Source: RH-AL1 sp965214415
Lineage (GTDB): Bacteria > Pseudomonadota > Alphaproteobacteria > Rhizobiales > Beijerinckiaceae
NCBI GenBank assembly: GCA_965214415.1
Contig: CBDCBQ010000002.1
Span: 62,001 to 126,000 of the forward strand
Direction of reading: 5' to 3'
DNA: 64,000 bases
Part shown: piece after piece, positions 18,504 through 26,525 of the stretch
Layout of the letters: every line of letters starts with the position of its first letter
Numbering within the stretch: the stretch's first letter is position 1
The notes under the pieces: generated by a model
Told to the model about the DNA's origin: nothing
Database searches by the model: none
The model's input: the letters and a program-made list of their open reading frames with translations, nothing else
Translations under genes and position numbers: made by a program

Positions 18504-18896
18504 CTAGGGACCCGCTATGCCCTTGACCTCGGCCGCGACGCGAAGGGCTTCGAGTGCCTCTTCGACTTCGTCCCTTTGGCGCTCCAGGGTCTGCAGCTGC
18601 TGCTGGATCTCATCGCGGGTAAGGCGCTCGACGAGCGATCCAGGCGCATTCTCTTCGCTCATGGTTTGCCCACCGCAACGAGCTTCGATCATTTCGCGAA
18701 TTTGCGCCAAGCTCAGTCTTAGCCGTTTGCCCGTGAGGATCAACTCGATACGGACGCGATCCTTGGCAGTGTATATTCGGGTCGAGCGGTACCGGACCGG
18801 ATTCAGCAAGCCAACCTGCTCGTAAAAGCGTAGTGCCCGCAGGCTCAGACCATAAAAGCGGGCCGTCTCGGAGATGTCGGTCTCGTCGGCGAGCAT
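18504..18896 (-). CDS. MerR-family transcriptional regulator
   Basis: 130 aa. N-terminal winged helix-turn-helix: ISETARFYGLSLRALRFYEQ then VGLLNPVRYRSTRIYTAKD, the MerR signature in which RFYE..GLL.P precedes the wing. It continues with LRLSLAQIREMIEARCGG and a long C-terminal coiled coil (QQQLQTLERQRDEVEEALEA) for dimerisation. No conserved metal-binding Cys pattern is visible, so the effector is unknown. The ATG at 18896 is preceded by AGGGAG; an earlier ATG at 18917 is possible. It is divergent from the CheB-CheR gene, with 160 bases between. Confidence 0.9.
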   Translation of the reverse strand: MLADETDISETARFYGLSLRALRFYEQVGLLNPVRYRSTRIYTAKDRVRIELILTGKRLRLSLAQIREMIEARCGGQTMSEENAPGSLVERLTRDEIQQQLQTLERQRDEVEEALEALRVAAEVKGIAGP

Positions 18897-19057
18897 GGGA
18901 TGACTCCCTTCGAACAAAGAGCGAAAGCACGACCATGGCTGGCACTTTGCCTCAATCTCTAGTCATGATAGCGTTCGTCTAGCTAAATGGCCACCCGTAG
19001 CGCGGGTCGATTGCCGGCGTTCCCTCGGCATGTTTTCGAGATCGAGAAGCGACGGCT

Positions 19058-21577
19058 GTGCAGGACCGACCCCCTCCTCGCTTTTTGATCGTCGGTGTCG
19101 GGGCGTCAGCCGGTGGGATCGAAGCGCTGCGGCTGTTCTTCCGCGACCTCCCGCCATCGCCCGAGATGGCCTTCGTCGTGGTCACGCATCTCAGCCCGGA
19201 CCACAAAAGCCTGCTAGCCGAGATCGTGCAGCGCTTCACGGCCCTCCCGGTTCGTGTTGTGGCGGATGGCATTATTCTACGGCCCGGCACGGTCTACGTC
19301 GCGCCGGAACGCATGGCCCTGCGACTAGCAGGCGGCCGCATTATCAGCGAGGAAATCAGCAAATCTTCATTGCGAGTGAAGACAATCGATCATTTCTTTA
19401 CCAGCCTGGCGGAACAGCAGGGCGAGTATGCGGCGGGGGTGGTCTTGTCGGGTCTCGATGGCGATGGGACCATGGGCATCAAGGCCATCAAGGAACGCGA
19501 CGGCTTGACACTCGCCCAAACCGCCTCGGGCGCCTCGCCCAAGTACCCCAGCATGCCGGAAAGTGCGATTGCGACCGGCCTGGTCGATCTAGCCCTGCCG
19601 GCGGAGGAAATGGCAGGCCGTCTCGTCGAGTTCGTTCGCGGTATGGACGCGCTGAAGGACTTGAGTGCCGACGGGGCATCGCCGCGGGCGCAGGACGTCT
19701 TGCAGCATAAGACCGACATCGCCGCGGCTATCCACGATCACCTCGGCCATGATTTCAGCGGCTACAAAGACGAAACCTTCACCCGCCGAGTCCGCCGGCG
19801 CATGGTTTTCCTGGGCCTGCGGGAGATTGGCGAGTACGTCGCAAAGCTGCGGACCGATCCGGCCGAGACGACGGCGCTATTTCGCGACCTCCTGATCAGC
19901 GTCACCGATTTCTTTCGCGATGCCGACGCCTTCAAGGTGTTGGCAGACGAGGTCATCCCAGCGATCGTGAAGGGCCGGGACGGCAAGAGCACGGTCCGAG
20001 TTTGGGTGCCGGGATGCGCGACCGGCGAAGAGGTATTCTCAATTGCCATCCTGATCCGGGAAGCGACGGATAAGCTGCCAAATCCGCCGCAGGTGCAGAT
20101 CTTCGCTACCGATATCGACGAGCGGGCGCTCGAGATCGCGCGCACCGGGCGGTATCCGGCGCTGTTGCTGAAAAATGTGTCTGAGGATCGCTTGCGCCGC
20201 TTCTTCAGCCGCGACGAAAGCTCCTATGTCATTTCCCGCGACATTCGCGAGCTATGCGTGTTTTCACCGCATAGCGTCTTCCGCGATCCGCCGTTCTCGC
20301 GTGTGGACCTCGTCTCATGCCGTAATCTGCTGATCTACCTTGGCGCTGATATGCAGCAGCAGGTGCTGCCTATTTTTCATTATGCGCTGCGGGCCAGCGG
20401 CTTTCTGTTTCTCGGGCTCTCCGAGAGCATTAGTCACCATCTCGACCTATTCGAGCCAGTCGATCGCAAGAACCGCATCTTCAAGGCGCGGGGCAAGATG
20501 CAGCCCATGCCGACGCTACCCTTCGACCTTGTGAAGCGCACTGCTTTCCCGGCCGGCACGGACAAGCGAACCAGCATACGACACGACGTCGAAGCACAAT
20601 TGCTGGGCCGTCATGCGCCACAGTACGTGGTGGTGAACCTGGATGGCGACGCCATATTCTTTTCGTCCGACACTGGCCGGTACCTGCAGCCGGCCGCTGG
20701 CGTGCCGTCGCGCCAGCTTGCTGACATCACTCGCGCCGGCATTAGGCTTGAGATGCGTGGCGCATTGCGTGAAGCATATGAGACCCGCCAGCCGGTTTTT
20801 CGACAGAGCCTAGCTTTGCCGGATGGCGAGGAAAATATTCGCCTGTTTTCGCTGCAGATCGAGACTTTGGATTCCAATGCGACCGACGGTCTCCTGCTCC
20901 TTGTATTGTTTAAAGATCACGACACCCTTGGCAAGGTGTCCACAATTAGGCATGCGTCGGCAGATGGGGCCGACGAGTTGTCCTCGCTTGAACTAGATTT
21001 GAGGGATACGCGCGACCGGTTGCAGGCGTCGATCGAAGAGTACGAGACGGCTTTGGAGGAGCTGCGCTCTTCAAACGAAGAGTTGGTTTCGCTGAATGAA
21101 GAGCACCAGTCGACTAACGAGGAGTTGGAGGCCTCGCGGGAGGAGATGCAGTCGCTGAATGAAGAACTGCAAACCGTCAATGGTGAGCTTAAGCTCAATA
21201 TCCTGGAGCTTGACGCTGTTAATGACGACCTGCGTCATTTCTTCGAAAGCTCGCAGGTAGCAACTGTGTTTCTTGATAGCAATATGACGATCCGTAACTA
21301 CACCCCTGCTGCAGCGGACTTGTTTCGTGTTAAGGCAAGTGATCGGGGTCGGCCGCTGACAGATTTATCGATGCGCTTGGTCTTCCCAGACCTCGGAACC
21401 GTGCTTAAGGCCGTCCTAACAAGCGGAGAAGCCTTCAAAGCTGATGTAAAAGCCAGCGACGGCAATACGACGTTTCGAATCGCAATTTCTTGTTACGACA
21501 AGCTGCGAGGTGACGCAGACGGTCTAATTGTCACGGCGACGGACATCACTGAGTTTGTAAGGCCTAATTCTAGTTGA
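19058..21577 (+). CDS. CheB-CheR-PAS fusion chemotaxis-type protein
   Basis: 839 aa from a GTG start. Residues about 8-195 are a CheB methylesterase domain with Ser in GVGASAGGIEAL, His in THLSPDHKS and Asp in LSGLDGDGTMG. Residues about 215-490 are a CheR methyltransferase domain with VWVPGCATGEEVFS and RVDLVSCRNLLIYL. It continues with a PAS-like region, a long coiled coil (SNEELVSLNEEHQSTNEEL) and a C-terminal PAS domain (FFESSQVATVFLDSNMTI, ending TATDITEFV). Such fusions act in multi-component sensing pathways by methylating or demethylating receptors or partners. Many relatives continue into a histidine kinase; this one stops after PAS. No receptor or che gene is adjacent, only the divergent merR. 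Confidence 0.93.
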   Translation: MQDRPPPRFLIVGVGASAGGIEALRLFFRDLPPSPEMAFVVVTHLSPDHKSLLAEIVQRFTALPVRVVADGIILRPGTVYVAPERMALRLAGGRIISEEISKSSLRVKTIDHFFTSLAEQQGEYAAGVVLSGLDGDGTMGIKAIKERDGLTLAQTASGASPKYPSMPESAIATGLVDLALPAEEMAGRLVEFVRGMDALKDLSADGASPRAQDVLQHKTDIAAAIHDHLGHDFSGYKDETFTRRVRRRMVFLGLREIGEYVAKLRTDPAETTALFRDLLISVTDFFRDADAFKVLADEVIPAIVKGRDGKSTVRVWVPGCATGEEVFSIAILIREATDKLPNPPQVQIFATDIDERALEIARTGRYPALLLKNVSEDRLRRFFSRDESSYVISRDIRELCVFSPHSVFRDPPFSRVDLVSCRNLLIYLGADMQQQVLPIFHYALRASGFLFLGLSESISHHLDLFEPVDRKNRIFKARGKMQPMPTLPFDLVKRTAFPAGTDKRTSIRHDVEAQLLGRHAPQYVVVNLDGDAIFFSSDTGRYLQPAAGVPSRQLADITRAGIRLEMRGALREAYETRQPVFRQSLALPDGEENIRLFSLQIETLDSNATDGLLLLVLFKDHDTLGKVSTIRHASADGADELSSLELDLRDTRDRLQASIEEYETALEELRSSNEELVSLNEEHQSTNEELEASREEMQSLNEELQTVNGELKLNILELDAVNDDLRHFFESSQVATVFLDSNMTIRNYTPAAADLFRVKASDRGRPLTDLSMRLVFPDLGTVLKAVLTSGEAFKADVKASDGNTTFRIAISCYDKLRGDADGLIVTATDITEFVRPNSS

Positions 21578-21734
21578 TAAAACGAGGCTGCTTGTCTGCG
21601 CGTGTCTTGAAAAGGACCCTTTTAGGGACATACGCAGCCGGCGTCTCGAAACCTATCAACGACCGCCTAAATATGTCCCGTAACTATGTCGCCTTTTCTA
21701 TTGTGCGGGAATCGGTGTTTGCTACAATCGAGAC

Positions 21735-22310
21735 ATGCAAATCGGCTACGCCCGCGTCTCGACCGTCGATCAGAACCTCGACCTGCAGTGCGACGCGCTG
21801 ACCAAGGCCGGATGCACGCGCATCTTCGAGGAGAAGAAGTCGGGCAGGGCCGGCACGGTGCGGCCGGCGTTCAAGGACGCCCTCGCCTATCTCCGGCCCG
21901 ATGACGTACTCGTCGTGTGGAAGCTCGACCGGCTGGGCCGCTCCCTCGTCGAGATGATGCGGACGATCGACGGGCTGCGTCGCGACGGAGTGCGGTTTCA
22001 GAGTCTCACCGAACACTTCGACAGCGAAACCGCCCACGGGCGCTTCGCCCTGCAAATGCATGGCGCCATGGCCGAGTATTTTCTCGACCTCAACCGCGAG
22101 CGGACGATGGAAGGCCTCAAGGCCGCTCTCGCGCGGGGCCGCAAGGGCGGCCGGCCCAAAAAACTGTCGCCGGCCGACATGGCGGCAGCGCGCGCCCTGC
22201 TCAAAGACCCGACTATTGCCGTCGCGGAGATTGCCGGCCGGCTCGGCGTTTCGCGTACCGCGTTCTATCGATATTTTCCGGCGGCGCGTGGTCAGGCGGG
22301 GGACGCCTGA
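21735..22310 (+). CDS. Serine recombinase (resolvase/invertase family)
   Basis: 191 aa. The N-terminal catalytic domain begins MQIGYARVSTVDQNLDLQ with the nucleophile Ser in RVST, followed by the LDRLGRSLVEM arginine motif and GRFALQMHGAMAEYFLDLNR. The C-terminal helix-turn-helix is KLSPADMAAARALL and VAEIAGRLGVSRTAFYRYFP. A full-length resolvase/Pin-type enzyme that would invert or resolve DNA at short sites. It stands next to, and overlaps by one base, an HNH gene, so the two may be one mobile unit. No terminal repeats of a Tn3-type transposon are visible. Confidence 0.94.
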   Translation: MQIGYARVSTVDQNLDLQCDALTKAGCTRIFEEKKSGRAGTVRPAFKDALAYLRPDDVLVVWKLDRLGRSLVEMMRTIDGLRRDGVRFQSLTEHFDSETAHGRFALQMHGAMAEYFLDLNRERTMEGLKAALARGRKGGRPKKLSPADMAAARALLKDPTIAVAEIAGRLGVSRTAFYRYFPAARGQAGDA

Positions 22311-22729
22311 TGCCGATCAAGGCGGAGTACAAATGGCTTTACCCGATCGATTGGCCGCAGCTCTCGGCCCTGATCCGGTTCGATCGCGCCAAAGGGTGTT
22401 GCGAAGGATGCGGGCGTCCGCATGGCCGGCTGGTCTGTCATCTCGGCGACGGGCGCTGGTGGGACGAGGAGCGTCAGAGCTGGCGCAACGGACGCGGGCG
22501 CGTTCTCCGCGCGGTGCTGCCCCACCCCGCGAACGATGCGCTGACGACGCGGGTGTACTTGGCGACTGCCCATCTCGACCACGACCCCGGCAACAGTCAC
22601 TTGCGCAACCTGGCGGCGCTTTGCCAGCGCTGCCACTTGCTCCACGATCGCCCGGAACACCGCCGGCGGCGGTGGATTACCTTGCGGATGCGCAAGGCAA
22701 TCGGCGACTTGTTTTTAGGCCCATACTAG
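22310..22729 (+). CDS. Small HNH-type nuclease-like protein
   Basis: 139 aa starting at an ATG that overlaps the resolvase stop (TGATG). The zinc ribbon CEGCGRPHG near residue 32 and the C-terminal TAHLDHDPGNSHLRNLAALC, then QRCHLLHD, give the HNH arrangement (DH, N, then H) with CxxC and CxxCH metal ligands. Likely a DNA nickase/endonuclease or an unknown nuclease carried with the recombinase. The end overlaps the convergent SnoaL-like gene by four bases. Function in mobility or defence is inference. Confidence 0.78.
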   Translation: MPIKAEYKWLYPIDWPQLSALIRFDRAKGCCEGCGRPHGRLVCHLGDGRWWDEERQSWRNGRGRVLRAVLPHPANDALTTRVYLATAHLDHDPGNSHLRNLAALCQRCHLLHDRPEHRRRRWITLRMRKAIGDLFLGPY

Positions 22730-23184
22730 CCGGCGAGCTTGTCCGCCACCTTGTCGAAGAAACCCTTGCCGGTGCCAACTCCGCCACCGAGCGCCTTGAC
22801 GATGCCGAGTTCGTCGGACGAACCCCAACGCTCGACGATCTTGCCATTTTCATAACGGCCGATTTGCATGCCCCGCGCGCTTATTGTCTTGCCGGTCGGT
22901 GCAATGCCGAGGAAATCGCCCTTGTGCGTGCCGTGAATTTTGTAGGCCATCGCAAGGTTGTTTTCGTCCTGAACGACGTGATCCACCGTCACTTTCAGGT
23001 CCGGAAACGCGGTGCGCATGGTCGTGAAAAACTCGATGAAGCCCTTGGGGCCCTTGGCCTGACCTGGCGCTGGGTCGTGATCGACGACATTGGCCGCGAA
23101 GATTTCGTTCAGCGCCTGAAGATTGCCGGTCGATACTGCCTCGCCGAGCTGCTTGGTGGCGGCGAGGTTTTGTTCTTTGCTCAT
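22726..23184 (-). CDS. SnoaL-like (polyketide cyclase fold) protein
   Basis: 152 aa from ATG 23184 with AGGAGATATC just before it. The sequence has the SnoaL/NTF2-like pattern: LGEAVSTGNLQALNEIFAAN, VDHDPAPGQAKGPKGFIEFF, then FPDLKVTVDHVVQDENNLAM and GKIVERWGSSDELGIVKALG. Members are small alpha+beta barrels that act as ester cyclases, isomerases or unknown enzymes. Substrate unknown. The frame could extend upstream to 23220, but the ribosome site favours 23184. Confidence 0.88.
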   Translation of the reverse strand: MSKEQNLAATKQLGEAVSTGNLQALNEIFAANVVDHDPAPGQAKGPKGFIEFFTTMRTAFPDLKVTVDHVVQDENNLAMAYKIHGTHKGDFLGIAPTGKTISARGMQIGRYENGKIVERWGSSDELGIVKALGGGVGTGKGFFDKVADKLAG

Positions 23185-23517
23185 GATATCTCCTGTTCGG
23201 TTCAATCGCGAACAATCCAAACGCTAATTCGATCCCAAATTAGCAAGCTCCATCAGGGCTACGGATCACAGCACAGCCCTCGGCCCGCCATTTGTCCTGA
23301 AAGCCGCCTGCTCACCCCTGCGGGCCAGGAAGGCGGTGGGAGATTTGTTCCTAGGCACATATCGGTTTTGAGACCAACCGGATAGCCGGCTCTTGTCATC
23401 AGAACGGGCCTGTCACGCGCTTTTGTCGACGCCCGCAGGGCTTAGGAAACGTCGAATGTGCTCGTCACAAATCCACGCCTACGCTATGCGAGGCGGAGCT
23501 GAATTCACCCGGATTGG
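23185..23517. other. Intergenic region without a supported gene
   Basis: 333 bases between the SnoaL-like gene and the GST gene, whose 5' ends face each other. Promoters for both presumably lie here. I see no convincing reading frame, RNA or strong palindrome. Confidence 0.5.
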
Positions 23518-24189
23518 ATGATCATGACCGACCAGCCGCGTTTCGAACTTTTTGGCTTCTGGCGGACCTCGGCGACTTATCGCGTGCGGGTCGCGTTGAA
23601 TCTGAAAGGCATGACGGCGCAGGAGCACAGCGTCAATCTCGACGCGGGCGAGCAGCGCAGCGCAGCGTTCCTGAAGATCAACCCGCTTGGTGCGATCCCG
23701 GCGCTCGTCGAGAGAGGACACGCGCCCTTAACCCAGTCGCTGGCCATTCTCGAATTCCTGAATGAGGTGACCCCCGAGCCGCCCTTGCTGCCTGCTAATT
23801 CCTATGGCCGCGCGCGCGTTCGCTCGATAGCGGCGGCGCTCGCCACCGACACGCATCCCCTTGTTGTACCGCGCGTCAAAAAGTATCTCACGACAACCGG
23901 CGGGTTCGACGATGCGGCCTGGCGTGCTTGGCAAATCAATTGGTTCACCATCGGCTTACAGGCGGTCGAGGCGCGGCTCGCCGCCGAGGGAGAAACCGGC
24001 GCGTATTGCCATGGCGACAGCGTCACGATCGCCGATATCTGCCTCGCGAGCATTACCGCCGTGATGAAGATCTTCAAGATTTCCGTCGCCGGCCTGCCGA
24101 CGATTGAACGGATCATCGAGCGTTGCGAGGCACTTGAGGCCTTCGCGAAGGCCGATCCGTTCAAGCAGGCGGGTGCCCCTGAAAGCTGA
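23518..24189 (+). CDS. maiA: Glutathione S-transferase family, maleylacetoacetate isomerase-like
   Basis: 223 aa. Zeta-class look: FELFGFWRTSATYRVRVALN (the S-S/C-x-x-R region of MaiA replaced by RTSATYRVR, with Ser/Thr for the glutathione contact), LDAGEQRSAAFLKINPLGAI (cis-Pro NPLGAIPAL), LTQSLAILEFLNE, and the C-terminal helical domain with YCHGDSVTIADICLAS. MaiA converts maleylacetoacetate to fumarylacetoacetate in tyrosine breakdown. No other tyrosine pathway gene is nearby, so another GST function is possible. Start at 23518 or 23524 (ATG ATC ATG). Confidence 0.82.
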   Translation: MIMTDQPRFELFGFWRTSATYRVRVALNLKGMTAQEHSVNLDAGEQRSAAFLKINPLGAIPALVERGHAPLTQSLAILEFLNEVTPEPPLLPANSYGRARVRSIAAALATDTHPLVVPRVKKYLTTTGGFDDAAWRAWQINWFTIGLQAVEARLAAEGETGAYCHGDSVTIADICLASITAVMKIFKISVAGLPTIERIIERCEALEAFAKADPFKQAGAPES

Positions 24190-24247
24190 GCCCCGTGAAA
24201 GCCGAAGCCCGTACGTACGGGCTTCGACTCGTAAGGATGATTTGCCC

Positions 24248-24940
24248 TCAGGCGGCCAGCCGGCTCGACAGCCAGGACGTAAAGATTCCGACGACTTCAG
24301 TCGGTTTCTCAAGGGTGGGGAGATGACCGCATCCCGCGAGGGGGTGCCATTCGGCATGCGGTATGCGCTCGACGAAGGCTTTCCCCTTCTCGATCGGCGC
24401 GATCTTGTCGTCTTCGCCCCAGATCGCCAGGACAGGCATCTTTAACGCAGCGGCGTGATCCTCGACCGATCGCCTCGTTGCGAGAGATTTAGCTTGTTTC
24501 ACCGCCGTATCGCGGCCGACGCGCTTTGCCATCGTCCTAAAGGTTGCGGCTGCCGCTTCGTGCTTTGGCAGCACGACGAGGCCGGCCAGCATGTCGATCA
24601 CGCCCTCGGTATTGGTCTCAATACCTTGGACGAGCCCCGGGCCCTGCTCGGGGTCGCCGGCGGCCGAATCATTGCCCATGATCCAAAGGCCCTGGACCCG
24701 ATCCGGCGCGGCGAGCGCAATTTCGACGGCGAGGGCGGCACCGTAGGACGTGCCAGCGAGAATGAAGGTTTCTGGCGCCTGATCGAGGATCGCCGTGACG
24801 CTTTCGGCCATCGTGTCGCGTGGTGCGGCGATGACGTGCACGGTCAGGTGTTGCGCGAGTTGAGGCCGGACATCGGCATAGAGGCCCTCGTCGCAAAACA
24901 GCGCGGGGATCAAGACGAGGTCTTTCGGCATTTCAGGCAT
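24248..24940 (-). CDS. Alpha/beta hydrolase
   Basis: 230 aa from ATG 24940 (GGAG site upstream). Alpha/beta hydrolase fold with nucleophile elbow ILAGTSYGAALAVEIAL (GxSxG), acid in VLAIWGEDDKIAPIEKG and catalytic His in AGCGHLPTLEKPTEV. No signal peptide, so cytoplasmic. The substrate cannot be told; it resembles small esterases and C-C hydrolases. It converges on the GST gene with a gap of about 58 bases. Confidence 0.9.
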   Translation of the reverse strand: MPEMPKDLVLIPALFCDEGLYADVRPQLAQHLTVHVIAAPRDTMAESVTAILDQAPETFILAGTSYGAALAVEIALAAPDRVQGLWIMGNDSAAGDPEQGPGLVQGIETNTEGVIDMLAGLVVLPKHEAAAATFRTMAKRVGRDTAVKQAKSLATRRSVEDHAAALKMPVLAIWGEDDKIAPIEKGKAFVERIPHAEWHPLAGCGHLPTLEKPTEVVGIFTSWLSSRLAA

Positions 24941-25112
24941 AAAAACTCCTTGTATGCGACCGAGCGAACGACAGTGTCGTCGGGTCAACGCACCAAACAT
25001 CAAAGCGTCGCGATTAAATTTTGCGCGACTTTTGTGTCATCTCGTTCAGCGCGTTGCCCGCATCTGCCCGTACCTCTGATAACGCCGCTTTATCAGATGT
25101 AAGGAGGCTGAG

Positions 25113-25514
25113 GTGACGATCGATTGGGAATCCTACGACGTGGATATAGCGGCGGCCATTATTGTCGTGGCAATGGCGCTATTTGGCATACATATCGTTT
25201 GGGCAATCGACCACAGCAGCGGCGAAGCTTTCAAGAGAGGTGGCGTTCTCTTGGTGTTGGCGGGCGTAGCCTTGGCTGGCTTCCCGTATATTTCACCCCG
25301 CGCAGTCGAAATCGAAGCGGGTAAACGGCTTCCGCCCCTTCTAGGGTTTCTCCCCGGCCGCGATTCAGTGGAAGAAGGCAGAAGGCGGGAGAAATCGTTG
25401 AGGCCAGCCGCCATCCGCTCTGTGATAATTGAGAGGTACGTATCGTTCGGATTCATTTTGGTCGGCACTCTTATCGATGGCTATGGGGATTGCCTGTTCG
25501 GAGCACACTTTTGA
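25113..25514 (+). CDS. Hypothetical membrane protein
   Basis: 133 aa from a GTG at 25113 with AAGGAGG five to six bases upstream. Two N-terminal hydrophobic segments (residues about 11-31, AAAIIVVAMALFGIHIVW, and 43-61, GVLLVLAGVALAGFPYI) and a possible third near 108-126. A charged loop of about 45 residues lies between them. No family recognised. The stop overlaps the ATG of the recombinase gene (TGATG), suggesting co-expression with it. Confidence 0.55.
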   Translation: MTIDWESYDVDIAAAIIVVAMALFGIHIVWAIDHSSGEAFKRGGVLLVLAGVALAGFPYISPRAVEIEAGKRLPPLLGFLPGRDSVEEGRRREKSLRPAAIRSVIIERYVSFGFILVGTLIDGYGDCLFGAHF

Positions 25515-26467
25515 TGGGTGGCTTAGTTATCCGTTCTACGCAGATGCCTGCACTTATTGCGGCTTCCGGCGAGCGCGCGGCCTATCGCTACCTTGAATTC
25601 TTTACCGCGCAGGTCCGCAACCCGAACACCCGCCGTGCCTACGTGCGCAACGTCGGAGACTTCCTCGCCTGGCTAGGGCGCGCCGGCGTCGCGTCGATCG
25701 CCGATGTCTCGTCGATCCATGTGGCCACCTACGTCGAGCACCTCGGCCGACAGCAATCCGCCCCCTCAACCAAGCAGAGCCTGGCCGCGATCCGCATGTT
25801 GTTCGACTGGCTGGCGACCGGCGGTGTGCTGCCGTTCAATCCGGCGACAGCCGTTCGCGGGCCGAAGCACTCGGCCCGGAGTGGCAAGACGCCGGTGCTC
25901 GAGCCGGCCGAGGCCCGGCAGCTGCTCGACGCGATCGACGTCTCGACGCCTATCGGGTTGCGTGATCGGGCGCTGATCGGCCTGATGGTCTACTCGTTCG
26001 CCCGCGTCGGCGCGGCGGTCGGCATGAAGGTCGAAGACGCGTTCGTGCAGAACCGCCGCCTGTGGGTACGGCTGCACGAGAAAGGCGGCAAGCGGCACGA
26101 GATGCCCTGCCATCACAGCCTCGAGGAGTATCTACACGCCTACATCGACGCCTGCGGCCTCACCAGCGACCCCAAGGGCGCGTTGTTTCGGACGATCGGG
26201 CGCGGCACGGGCAGGCTGACGACGACCCCCCTGCCCTCGGACAGCGCCTATCAGATGGTCGGCCGCCGCGCCGCGGCCGCCGGGATCGCAACCAGGATCG
26301 GCAATCACACGTTTCGGGCCACCGGGATCACGGCATATCTTAAAAACGGCGGGACGCTCGAAAAGGCAGCGGTGATGGCCAACCACTCGTCCACTAGGAC
26401 GACCCAGCTCTATGACCGGCGGCGGGATGATGTGACCCTCGACGAGGTCGAACGGGTGATGATTTAG
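25514..26467 (+). CDS. Xer-like tyrosine recombinase/integrase
   Basis: 317 aa from the ATG at 25514. N-terminal SAM-like core-binding domain (ERAAYRYLEFFTAQVRNPNT, RRAYVRNVGDFLAWLGRAG) and C-terminal catalytic domain: Arg in VYSFARVGAAVGMKV, Lys in HEKGGKRHEMPCH, HxxR in GNHTFRATGITAYL, and ANHSSTRTTQLYDRR with the late His and the Tyr nucleophile. This is the compact type found in integrons, phages and small integrative elements. It sits at the left edge of the module with DUF262, Fic and ParA genes and may be that module's integrase (inference). Confidence 0.93.
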   Translation: MGGLVIRSTQMPALIAASGERAAYRYLEFFTAQVRNPNTRRAYVRNVGDFLAWLGRAGVASIADVSSIHVATYVEHLGRQQSAPSTKQSLAAIRMLFDWLATGGVLPFNPATAVRGPKHSARSGKTPVLEPAEARQLLDAIDVSTPIGLRDRALIGLMVYSFARVGAAVGMKVEDAFVQNRRLWVRLHEKGGKRHEMPCHHSLEEYLHAYIDACGLTSDPKGALFRTIGRGTGRLTTTPLPSDSAYQMVGRRAAAAGIATRIGNHTFRATGITAYLKNGGTLEKAAVMANHSSTRTTQLYDRRRDDVTLDEVERVMI

Positions 26468-26525
26468 ACGTGCGATCTTCTGCAACCTAAGGTATCTATT
26501 CATCGATCGGGGAAGGGTTGACGCG

